Shown here one piece after another: positions 8,818 through 17,138 of a stretch of 64,000 nucleotides of DNA. Each line of letters starts with the position of its first letter. The first letter of the stretch is position 1. Both the position numbers and the translations under genes were made by a program. Origin of the DNA: JAOUFP01 sp963801505 (GTDB lineage Bacteria > Nitrospirota > Thermodesulfovibrionia > Thermodesulfovibrionales > UBA6898). The DNA lies in contig CAWDEY010000023.1 of assembly GCA_963801505.1 (NCBI GenBank), forward strand, positions 1 to 64,000, read 5' to 3'. The notes below the pieces were generated by a model. It had not been told where the DNA came from and did not search any database. It saw only the letters and a list, made by a program, of their open reading frames with translations.

Positions 8818-11028
8818 TCAGTTCTTGGGCGGTATTGGACTCTTTTCATATGTTGGTCCATAATAGTAACCGTAGTAACGGTGATAATACCTGTCGCTTT
8901 CCTTCATGTCAAACCCGTTGATGACGACCCCGAGGAACCTGGCGTCAATATCTGAGAGGGACTTCAACCCCCGTTCGAGGTCCTCATATGTTGTTGTTCC
9001 GGCCTTGGTAACTATAATGGTGCCGTTGAGTATCTTGCTAAGCACCAGACTTTCCGCGACAGAGAAAAGGGGTGGTGAATCCCATATTATAAAATCAAAT
9101 TTTTCTTCTAGTAAGGTGATAAGCTCCTTCATCCTGTTTGAGCCCACTAATTCGGAAGGATTAGGAGGCAGAGGTCCTGAGGGAATAATGCTGAGATTCT
9201 CCAAATGCTTTGATGACTCAAACTTTATGTCTGATTCTCCGGCAAGATAAGTGCTCAGCCCTACCTTGTTGTCGATTCCAAAGATCTTGTGAATCCGCGG
9301 CCTTCTGAGGTCGGCATCAACAATGAGCACCGGGGCCCCGGACTGGGCCAGGATAGTAGCAAGATTAACGGCCGTGGCTGTTTTACCATCCTGGGGCGAG
9401 GTGCTGGCAATAACGATATTTTTGGGATGCTTGTCTGCTGATGACAGCAGTATGTTCGTCCTGATCACCCTATAATTCTCAGCAAGATTAGACCTTGGTT
9501 CTTTGAGCACTATTTCCTCTATGGCCCCCTTTTCGGGCTTCAGGAGTTCAATCATGCCGAGGACCGGGACATTGAACCTTGTCTCAATCTCATCGGGTGA
9601 CTTTATAGTATTGTCGAGATATTCGATGAAAAAGGCAGACCCGACGCCGCCGGCGAGTCCGACAATAAGACCTAAAAGTATGTTCATTAAGATATTTGGC
9701 TTTGTAGGGCTTTGAGGGACTTCAGCCTTTTCCATTACCCAGACATTGATCGTCTGTATGTCCTGTGTAATTCCCTGTTCCTTGATTCTTGCAACAATAG
9801 CTTCGAAAAGCTGCTTGCTTGTCTCTGTTTCCCTTTTGAGTACACCGTACTGAATGAATTTTTCACCGATACTCAGGGTCTCGGCCTTGGTCTGTCCTGC
9901 ATACCTGCGGAAATTCTCCTCGCTTGCCTTTGCAAGTTCATATTCGTTCTTTATTGATTCCGCGACCCTTTTTATCTGCTCAAGCCTCTTTTCCTTCAGT
10001 ATCTTGAGGTCTCCCATGGCAGCGACCATGGCCGGATGTTTCTGCCCGTATTTTTGTTTAAGGTCCGTGATTTTCTGTTCAGTTGCCGAAATGTCGACCC
10101 GGATCGACTGCAGCGCAGGATCAGACGCAAAGGTAGGCATACTAGCCAAAGCCTCCGGATTGCCTTCGAGTTGCTTCACCCTGGCATAGAGGGTCTCCAG
10201 TTCTTTCCTTTTTGTCTCTATTGAAGCAAGCTTGCTTGCCACCTCGGCCACCTTTTCAGGGAACATCGTCAGCTTATTTTCCAGCGTCGCTATATTATTG
10301 TCTCTCATGTATTCCTGAAGGGCCTGCTCCGACTTGTTGAGCCTTTCCCTCTCCTGATCAGCCTTTTCTGTAAGCCATTTAATTGCATACTGTGAGGAAC
10401 TCATTTTTATGTCAAGCACTTCGTCCATGTAAGCCTTTGCTATGGCGTTACCTACAAGCGCGGCGAGGTTCGGATCTTTCGACATATAACTGATGTTGAC
10501 AATCTTACTGTTTTTGACAGGAGTGACAACAATTGAACCGCTGATCTGTTTTGCGATCTGAAAGGCCTTAAGATTCAGGGCCTCCTCTTTGACCCCGGCA
10601 GTATTGACAGGGGCAGGGCTGGGACTCTTTCCACCGACATGTAGGATAGTAGAGAAAAGGTCCCTGAACCATTTGATCGTCCCTGTCACGATATTAGCAC
10701 TTTTTTCCTCCTCAGAGGCGGTCAGGCTTTTTTGGTCGAGGGCGAGCATCTTCACCACCCTCAGAGCTACTGAAGGGCTCTTTATCAGCTGGTACTGGGT
10801 CTCGTTGAACTCAGGGTCATAGTCCATATAGTAGGGACTCGCAGTCACCTTGGCCTGCTCATTTTTTTCTATTAGTACCTTTGTCGTGGCCGTGTAAACA
10901 GGCGTAGTCGAAAAGGTAGTTATCAGCGTAATGGCAAAGACTATGGCAAAGAAGGTATAGACTGTATACCTTCTTTTAAAAATAATCCTGAGATATGTAC
11001 GCAGATGAATATCCTGTTCTTCCATCAT
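8818..11028 (-). CDS. Polysaccharide chain-length determinant fused to BY-type tyrosine autokinase
   Basis: This 736-residue Wzc-like protein has a Wzz domain with its first membrane helix at residues ~22-42. A long periplasmic coiled coil (~200-400) and a second helix (~440-460) follow, then the cytoplasmic kinase. Kinase motifs are Walker A in STSPQDGKTA (Lys near 548), Walker A' in IVDADLRRPR, and Walker B in IIWDSPP. The C-terminus carries a dense tyrosine cluster (DRYYHRYYGYYYGP), the autophosphorylation sites that control capsule or exopolysaccharide length. Its start codon overlaps the stop of the export protein gene, so the two are translationally coupled. Confidence 0.95.
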   Translation of the reverse strand: MMEEQDIHLRTYLRIIFKRRYTVYTFFAIVFAITLITTFSTTPVYTATTKVLIEKNEQAKVTASPYYMDYDPEFNETQYQLIKSPSVALRVVKMLALDQKSLTASEEEKSANIVTGTIKWFRDLFSTILHVGGKSPSPAPVNTAGVKEEALNLKAFQIAKQISGSIVVTPVKNSKIVNISYMSKDPNLAALVGNAIAKAYMDEVLDIKMSSSQYAIKWLTEKADQERERLNKSEQALQEYMRDNNIATLENKLTMFPEKVAEVASKLASIETKRKELETLYARVKQLEGNPEALASMPTFASDPALQSIRVDISATEQKITDLKQKYGQKHPAMVAAMGDLKILKEKRLEQIKRVAESIKNEYELAKASEENFRRYAGQTKAETLSIGEKFIQYGVLKRETETSKQLFEAIVARIKEQGITQDIQTINVWVMEKAEVPQSPTKPNILMNILLGLIVGLAGGVGSAFFIEYLDNTIKSPDEIETRFNVPVLGMIELLKPEKGAIEEIVLKEPRSNLAENYRVIRTNILLSSADKHPKNIVIASTSPQDGKTATAVNLATILAQSGAPVLIVDADLRRPRIHKIFGIDNKVGLSTYLAGESDIKFESSKHLENLSIIPSGPLPPNPSELVGSNRMKELITLLEEKFDFIIWDSPPLFSVAESLVLSKILNGTIIVTKAGTTTYEDLERGLKSLSDIDARFLGVVINGFDMKESDRYYHRYYGYYYGPTYEKSPIPPKN

Positions 11029-11825
11029 CAGAAAAAACTCTCAGGGACAATGATAATGTCATCCGGCAACACGGGTTCGTCCATCTTGGCCTGTTGAATT
11101 ATCTTTTCTTTCCGGTCAACCTTGCGTATTATCCTGATACGGCCGGGGGCGGCCTTGTCTGTAAAACCTCCGGCCATAGTTACCGCTTTGATCAACGTAA
11201 TTCCATCTTCGTACTTGTAGGCAGCGGGACTTTTTATTTCGCCCGTAATATAAAATACGCCTGCTTTTGCTATGAATACGCTGTCTCCATCCATAAGGGG
11301 AACATTGAGCGAAGTATCTCCCTGCTCAATAAGCTTTTTCAGATCGACGGTGATAATTCCTTCTCCACCTTTAGTTCCTGAGTAATTTCTTTTGATGGTC
11401 GCCTTATCCCCTGCTTCCTTGGCGAGACCCCCGGCCTGGGAAATCAGCTCCAGTAATGTTGTATCACCGCTTAACATATAGATCCCGGGCTTGTTCACAT
11501 ATCCCATAATAATAGTTTTCTTGCTCCTGAACTCAACAACGAATACCGATACGTTGGGGTCAACTATAAGCCCGTCAGAAAGTATGGAGGCTATCTTCTT
11601 TGCAGTCTGGTCTGTAGTCAGTCCTGCTACATTTAACTCGCCTATCAGGGGAAGGGTAATTTTACCTTCACCGCTCACTCGCTCTACAGTGGTAAGTTCA
11701 GGATGATCATATACGGTAATTTTGAGCACATCTTGCTCACCGACTATGTAATCATCCTCTGAAAGGGCAGGAAGAGGATTAACGAGGGCCAATAACATAA
11801 AAAAAACAAAATAAATTTTTAACAT
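11028..11825 (-). CDS. Polysaccharide export protein (Wza-like, Poly_export plus SLBB)
   Basis: This 265-residue protein starts with a Sec signal peptide (residues 1-22, ending ALS). The polysaccharide export domain follows (YIVGEQDVLKITVYDHPELT, then GKITLPLIGEL), and after it two SLBB segments (MGYVNKPGIYML and ITGEIKSPAAYKYEDGITL). It forms the outer-membrane or periplasmic exit channel for the polymer. No lipobox is visible, unlike E. coli Wza. It lies between the barrel protein gene (gap of 35 bp) and the tyrosine autokinase gene (overlapping). Confidence 0.93.
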   Translation of the reverse strand: MLKIYFVFFMLLALVNPLPALSEDDYIVGEQDVLKITVYDHPELTTVERVSGEGKITLPLIGELNVAGLTTDQTAKKIASILSDGLIVDPNVSVFVVEFRSKKTIIMGYVNKPGIYMLSGDTTLLELISQAGGLAKEAGDKATIKRNYSGTKGGEGIITVDLKKLIEQGDTSLNVPLMDGDSVFIAKAGVFYITGEIKSPAAYKYEDGITLIKAVTMAGGFTDKAAPGRIRIIRKVDRKEKIIQQAKMDEPVLPDDIIIVPESFF

Positions 11826-11860
11826 TTTTAATTATAAAATAAACTGGGCATTTAAGGGAA

Positions 11861-13447
11861 TTAAATTGCAGCCGTTATATTAAAATAAAACGTGTTGCTT
11901 CGATATTCGATTTCGGGCATGGAAGAGTTTCTTATAGTATATTCGTAGCCAATACCACCCTTTAGCCATCTTTTGAATGCATATTGAAGCGCAAGGTCCA
12001 CCTGGTACAACCTGCTGTCAAAACTTTCTGCAAGCCCCGGCCCTTGCTGGTAATGGTCATTTATGATGCTAAAACCTGCTGAAGTGGTGAGTCTGGAAGT
12101 CAACAGATGCTGTAATTTAACATTGACGCCGTTGGTAAGCGAGAAGGCCGCACCCGTTACATCGGTCTCACTTGTTTTCCTGTATGCATTTAATAACAGT
12201 GAAGTCTTTGGTGTGAAACGATGGTCAATCTGCGCCTCTAAGCTGAAGTTCCCAAAACTCCCGAGGGAACGGTCAAAGTTCTTTACACCATAACCTGCCA
12301 TTAAAAGCCCTTTTGATTTTGCTGTTATGTCCCATGAGATACCACCCATCAAATAGTGTTCGCCGCTGTCCAGTCCGCTGGTTTTATCATATGAGACGTT
12401 TATGTATCTGTATTGGGCAATCAGGCCCATTTTTTGTGACAACTTATATGAAACAGAAGCAGACAAGCCGTTGTCCCGGCGATCTCTGAAACTGCCCAAG
12501 TCTGACTTATAGTTTGTTATGAAATACGAATATCCGGCCTGAAACACGAGCCGGTTTCTCGATGCATAAGAAAGGGTAAGATTCAATAGATTTGAATTAT
12601 ATCTGTCTTCCTGTTCGCCTGGCGTTGTTACTAACCCGGCCTGCTGGACCAGGTGAGAAAACTCATATTGGTCCTCAGCCAGGATTGAAAACCTGTTCCC
12701 TGTAAGCATAACCCTGCCGGTCAATGTTTGAACAGGTATTTTGCCATATACCAGCCCCCCGGAAGAGGAGGTAAGAGGAATATCTGTCTGGTAATAAAGA
12801 GAGGCCCGGTAATGCACCAGTGAATCAGGCCTCTGTCTTGTTAAGAGACTACCTCCCGGAGAACGCACTGAGAGGGAAAAAGGCTCAATGTTCTGGTTCT
12901 GGTTAGCGTCCGGAAACACAATCCAGATTGCCGGCGAAAGAATAGTGCTGAAGTCACTCTTTTTATCACTCCTGCTGTTGAGGGCATTGTCTGTAAAAGT
13001 CCCGGTCAAGGTGAGTGAAGCGTGGACATTGTGATGCCGTCTTCCGAGTATTTCCCACGAAGGCTTTTTGGCATAACCGGCGGGTGCTTCAGAGAGCTCA
13101 CTCGAAAGTTTAGGGACCTCCTGGTCCTTCTTATCGATCAAAATAAAGACCTTATACCCCTGATTGTCGCCTTTATCCCCTGTGATGACTGTCTTGTACC
13201 CGCTCCTCTGCAACTCGAGGGCAAAGCTTTCAGCCTCTTCCCTGGAAGCGAGGACATTTACTTCGACCTTTTCAAGAGGAATTAATTCTTGTTCCGAGAT
13301 ATTATTTATTTCCTCTTCTTCTCCGGCATAACATTGATTGGTCAAAGTAATACATAAAATTAAACATACATGCAGAATTAAAAGCACAGGTGTGAATTTC
13401 ATCCGGCGGGAAGATAAGTAATATTCATATAATTTTTTAGCTGGCAA
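11861..13447 (-). CDS. Outer-membrane beta-barrel protein with N-terminal SPOR-like segment
   Basis: The protein is 528 residues from a TTG at 13447. An ATG at 13402 gives a cleaner signal peptide (MKFTPVLLILHVCLILC...CYAGE) and may be the true start. After the signal comes a SPOR-like stretch (VLASREEAESFALELQRSG then GYKVFILID). The rest is a beta-barrel of alternating hydrophobic strands ending FYFNITAAI, with a terminal aromatic-rich strand as in outer-membrane proteins. It resembles the barrel proteins that accompany exopolysaccharide export clusters. It heads the polysaccharide operon and probably forms or aids the outer-membrane exit. Confidence 0.75.
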   Translation of the reverse strand: MPAKKLYEYYLSSRRMKFTPVLLILHVCLILCITLTNQCYAGEEEEINNISEQELIPLEKVEVNVLASREEAESFALELQRSGYKTVITGDKGDNQGYKVFILIDKKDQEVPKLSSELSEAPAGYAKKPSWEILGRRHHNVHASLTLTGTFTDNALNSRSDKKSDFSTILSPAIWIVFPDANQNQNIEPFSLSVRSPGGSLLTRQRPDSLVHYRASLYYQTDIPLTSSSGGLVYGKIPVQTLTGRVMLTGNRFSILAEDQYEFSHLVQQAGLVTTPGEQEDRYNSNLLNLTLSYASRNRLVFQAGYSYFITNYKSDLGSFRDRRDNGLSASVSYKLSQKMGLIAQYRYINVSYDKTSGLDSGEHYLMGGISWDITAKSKGLLMAGYGVKNFDRSLGSFGNFSLEAQIDHRFTPKTSLLLNAYRKTSETDVTGAAFSLTNGVNVKLQHLLTSRLTTSAGFSIINDHYQQGPGLAESFDSRLYQVDLALQYAFKRWLKGGIGYEYTIRNSSMPEIEYRSNTFYFNITAAI

Positions 13448-13612
13448 TATTTACCTCAGTCAACATTTCTCTTGTGATGTAGAAAATTTGCTAATCATAT
13501 CACATATATAAATGTTTTTCAAAGACATTAATACATAAAAGAAAATTTAGGAGAGCAAATCGGCTTTGTAAGAAAGACACTTATTGATGATGCGCAGGCA
13601 TGCTCAAGCAAA

Positions 13613-14107
13613 CTAAAAATGTGAAGCGCTTATAAATCGATCTGGAACTCTAGGCACCGGGATTATAATATTAGGTTCTTCCGGCAGACTATAGCCCAAT
13701 CCGGGATCTTCGACATTGCACTGCTTTATTTGCGCAACGAGAAAAACAGAGATTAATCTCGCATCAGCGCCCGCATCGAGAGCACATCTCGAAACAATAT
13801 CTTTGGTAGTTCCGGCTTCTACCGCCCCTTCAATGGTCTGCTTTAAATCCCCGCCGCCTTTGATTGCGCACTTGATTACTCCGCAAGCGCCATAGCCCAT
13901 CTGTATGCTTGTTCTGACAACCTTCCGGATTTCCTGATTTATTTTTATCTTATCCTGAATCTGCTGGCAAAGGAGTTCTTCTTTTGTCAGTAAAAAGGAC
14001 TTCGCGGCCTTTCCAGTTGGGACTCCTGCGTCTGCCGTATAAGGCAGAACCAGAAAAGGCAGCAGAACCAGCCAATTAATAAGGAATATAATTATTCTTT
14101 TATTCAT
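13613..14107 (-). CDS. Secreted Cys-containing protein of unknown function
   Basis: This 164-residue protein has a clear signal peptide (MNKRIIIFLINWLVLLPFLVLPYTADAG). The mature part is mostly helical with five cysteines (LLCQQIQDK, GACGVIKCA, SRCALDAGAD, KQCNV) that could form two disulfides, and ends in a proline-rich tail. I do not recognise the family. It lies upstream of the polysaccharide operon on the same strand, separated by about 165 bp, and may be transcribed with it or on its own. Confidence 0.6.
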   Translation of the reverse strand: MNKRIIIFLINWLVLLPFLVLPYTADAGVPTGKAAKSFLLTKEELLCQQIQDKIKINQEIRKVVRTSIQMGYGACGVIKCAIKGGGDLKQTIEGAVEAGTTKDIVSRCALDAGADARLISVFLVAQIKQCNVEDPGLGYSLPEEPNIIIPVPRVPDRFISASHF

Positions 14108-14189
14108 AGTGGTCTTCCTAATTGATATTATACAAGAAAAATAAAAAATTTGTCAGTTTATTGCGATACGGCCCAAGACTGCCCGAGAA

Positions 14190-15688
14190 TTACCTGTCCG
14201 GGCCACCGGCATCCTTTTTTATAATAACAAGATGGGCCCTTCTGTTTTTCTGCCAGCAGAGTTCGTTGGATTCCAGGCAGAAAGGCTTTTCCTCTCCGTA
14301 GCTTATAGTTTCCAACCTCTCCCCACTGATACCCATGCCCGTTAGATACTTGCGGGTGATAGAGGCCCTTCGCTCACCCAGTGCAAGGTTATATTCATTC
14401 GTTCCCCTCTCGTCGCAGTGCCCTTCTATAAGGATTCTGGCCCCGGGATTCCTTAAAAGCCAGTCATCCACAGCCTTAAGTATCAGTTTTGAATCAGCCC
14501 GAATTTCATATCTATCATAATCAAAGTAAATATCTTCAAAAGAAGACGGCTCAGGTACAACAGGCGGAGCTAAAACAGGGAGCTCTGCAACCTCCGCAGG
14601 TTTTTCCTCGGGGACTGCCACAGGGACTGCAACCTCTTTTGGCTTACAGGTTATATAGGCGCTAAGGTCGTCTTCAGCTGGAGGCTTTTCATCTTTATCC
14701 TCCTTCCGGTCTTTTTTGTCTGTAGCAGCGCAGCGGAACCCTGTGTAAGCATATCTTTCCAGAGGATCAAGCCAAAAACGATGGGACACTGTTATCGCCG
14801 ACTCGTTCATGTCCTGCCACGACCCTCCGCGCAGCACCCTGAAAATTCCGACTAAAGGTCCTCTCGGGTTATTCCTGGGCGGGACTTCGGGACCCTCCTT
14901 GATTTCAACAGAAGCCTTTTTCTTGATTTCAACGAAAGCCTTGCCGCCGCAGATGATCTCGGCAGCGTCCATAAAATAATCTTCTCCTGTGGGATCGCAA
15001 TAGTCACAGAAGTTCTGCCGGTACCAGTCATGGGTCCACTCAAGAATATTGCCGGCCATGTTTCTCAGACCGTAGTAAGGATTCTCCGTCAGGCAATACA
15101 TCCACAGGGACCATCACGTTCATTCCGGATTTTCCCGAAATCCCGGGCATACCTTGCCTTGGTCTCATCGGGCATACTATCGCCCCAAGGATATATCCGT
15201 CTGTCATCTCCCCTGGCAGCTTTCTCCCACTCGGCTTCCGTCGGCAGACGCCGGCCTTTCCACCGGCAGTATTCCTCGGCCCCGAACCATGAAACGTTGT
15301 TAGCAGGAAAATTCTCATACCCCTGTCTCGCAACATAGCTAAAACGACCCTGCTTTGCAGTATTACCGGCAGGTAAAACCTTTTCCTCAACAACAGTTGA
15401 GGATTCTGCGGCGGTAAAATACCTGTTTTCCGGATTCCCCTTCACATTTAGAAATGCCGCAAAGTCTTTTGCCGAAACTTCATCCCTGTCAATCTTATAT
15501 GAATCGAGATAAACCTCATGCTCCGGCTTCTCATTGGGCTCGTCCTCTTTCAGTCCCATCGTAAACACACCCTTGGGAACCAGGACCATACCGTAACTGT
15601 CGATTGTGCCTTTTTGCTGTGAAGAGACACACGACATAAGTGAAAGTGAAAATAAGCCCGTGATTATCGATAAAAAAAATCTCTGCAT
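14190..15688 (-). CDS. Lipoprotein with SUMF1/formylglycine-enzyme-like domain fused to OmpA/Pal domain, frameshifted
   Basis: The first ~195 residues carry a lipobox (SLMSC) and the first half of an FGE-sulfatase domain (GGVF-like start, NNVSWFGAEEYCRWKG, RLPTEAEWEKAARG, YPWGD). The reading frame moves twice between about 15080 and 15105. The domain then continues (GLRNMAGNILEWTHDWY, RVLRGGSWQD, YTGFRCA). A Pro/Glu linker leads to a Pal-type OmpA domain (FDYDRYEIRADSKLIL, IEGHCDERGTNEYNLALGERRA) that binds peptidoglycan. The protein is probably an outer-membrane lipoprotein tied to the wall. Whether it has oxidase activity is doubtful; many SUMF domains act as scaffolds or binding modules. 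Confidence 0.75.
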
Positions 15689-15783
15689 GATCAGAATTGT
15701 AAATTATAAGAAGGCGTATAGTCAATTGACGCATTGCAATTGACAGCATTACCCCCAAAATCTTTCACTAAGGGAAAAGTCAC

Positions 15784-16028
15784 TTAAAGTATAACGTCCA
15801 CTTTATTTCTGACTTCATCCTCGACGGTTATGCTCGGTCTGTTCCTTGCGGCATAAGACAGGCTGTCCAGTCTTACGTTGCTGTTAAATTTTCTAAGAAA
15901 GTCTTCTTTTTCGTAGATAATTGACGCGTTCCGGGTCTTTAACTCAAGACCATCTGCCACTGATGGCGCTCGTAGAGAAAGGGCAATCTGAGCGGAGTTA
16001 TCTGCTCACTATGAAGACCCTTCTCCAT
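15784..16028 (-). CDS. Possible small ORF coupled to the PilZ gene, one frameshift
   Basis: An ATG at 16028 lies one base after the PilZ stop codon (TAAAATGG) and opens a frame starting MEKGLHSEQITPLR. A second frame, joined by a single indel near 15970, continues as GLELKTRNASIIYEKEDF and ends NKVDVIL before a TAA at 15784. Joined, they encode about 81 residues with plausible codon use. The span is 245 bp, one short of a multiple of three, which agrees with a single-base error. No family is recognised. Confidence 0.35.
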
Positions 16029-16029
16029 T

Positions 16030-16437
16030 TTATTCATGCGCCGGAGTCCCTTTTTTGACGAGGAATCTTTCCTCTAGTGCCTTCAGTCTCTCTAAGGCCT
16101 CATGGCTGTTTTCACTTTTTTTCTCACCGTACGGCGCAAATTGTATGCCCGCCTGGTATTTGTAACTCCTTTCAGGGTTGAGGGCGACCCAGGTCACCCT
16201 GCCTTTAAGGTCAAGCGCATCCGCATCCCCGGGGATTACTATCTTCAGGGCGACTTTCGCCTCTGCTTTGAGAAGACTGTCGGTCAACAGGCGCAACCCG
16301 CCGCGACTTATATCCGCAACTGGAAATAAGTCTTCGGTAAAATGCCCGGAGAAGATGAGGCCTTCAACACTGTAAGAGGCCGTTGCCCAAGGGATTACAA
16401 AACGTTCGCACGCTCTTCGCTCAGGTCTTTCAGCCAT
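16030..16437 (-). CDS. PilZ domain protein (c-di-GMP binding)
   Basis: This 135-residue single-domain protein has the two PilZ motifs: an N-terminal arginine-rich stretch (ERRACERF, RxxxR type) and DISRGGLRL, matching D/NxSxxG. Together these wrap a c-di-GMP dimer. After the barrel, a short charged helix follows (HEALERLKALEERF). The gene sits close to the polysaccharide locus and to a large surface protein gene on the opposite strand, so it may relay c-di-GMP to polymer export or adhesion. That link is inference. Confidence 0.88.
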   Translation of the reverse strand: MAERPERRACERFVIPWATASYSVEGLIFSGHFTEDLFPVADISRGGLRLLTDSLLKAEAKVALKIVIPGDADALDLKGRVTWVALNPERSYKYQAGIQFAPYGEKKSENSHEALERLKALEERFLVKKGTPAHE

Positions 16438-17138
16438 TGCCTACCTCCCTTAAGAAAACTTCCTGGAATGCATGTTTTCAATCCCGATATAACCCTTTGA
16501 TACCTGCAAAAAAATGCAGCATCCTCAAAATCATCGGGACTACGTCAGATAGCTATTTTTTAGTTTAGGCTGCATTAAGGATGAAGTCAATAAATTAGCG
16601 GAAATGGGCCTTAGCTCTTCGGATTATTTCTTAAACATCATAAATAGATAAAACATCGGGCAAAAAAGTGGCAATTATTAGCGTTTTTTGTCATTTTTAC
16701 CCGGAAAAGGATAAAGACTATCGAGCCTTAAAAGGGCGATCTGTTTGTAAAAATCAAAAAAATGATGCTGCTTCGGGTTGTTATGATCTAAATGTAACGT
16801 ATTAAGCGCATGAATGGTTTATGGCATACAATTTGCTTTATTATATATTGACATAGGACCTGTTTGTTGATTGTAAATATGATTGCCAATAATATATAAT
16901 CACTTGTATATAAATAGTACCAAAGAAGGTCTTCCCATTATGAAAAAGGCAGGACTAACGCGACAACATAGACTGCAGGCTGCGCCATCAAAAATAGGCA
17001 TGCCAACATGGCGTATTTCTTGCTGTTATTCATAAATGTCAAATAGTTTGGATCCACAATAGGCTCGATATTACAGAACGTATTTTCTATGCATGGGTTA
17101 AATAAAATTTATAATAGTTTGCATTCCAGGAGGCGATC
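16438..17138. other. AT-rich intergenic region between divergent PilZ and giant surface-protein genes
   Basis: About 700 bp without a convincing gene. It must hold the promoters for the PilZ gene (leftward) and the surface-protein operon (rightward). Several T-runs occur near 16660-16700. A 31-codon ORF at 16940-17035 (MKKAGLTRQH...) has only a distant purine-rich site and is not supported. No known riboswitch motif was recognised. Confidence 0.4.
16848..16876 (+). promoter_or_regulatory. Candidate sigma-70 promoter for the surface-protein operon
   Basis: A perfect TTGACA at 16848-16853 is followed after 17 bases by ttgtaa (16871-16876), a weak match to the -10 box. It points toward the giant gene and would leave a leader of about 260 bases. 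The -35 match is the main support. Confidence 0.3.

Noticed and set aside
16940..17035. 31-codon peptide in the leader of the surface-protein operon
   Set aside because: The ribosome site is weak and distant, with no visible regulatory logic; kept only as a note.
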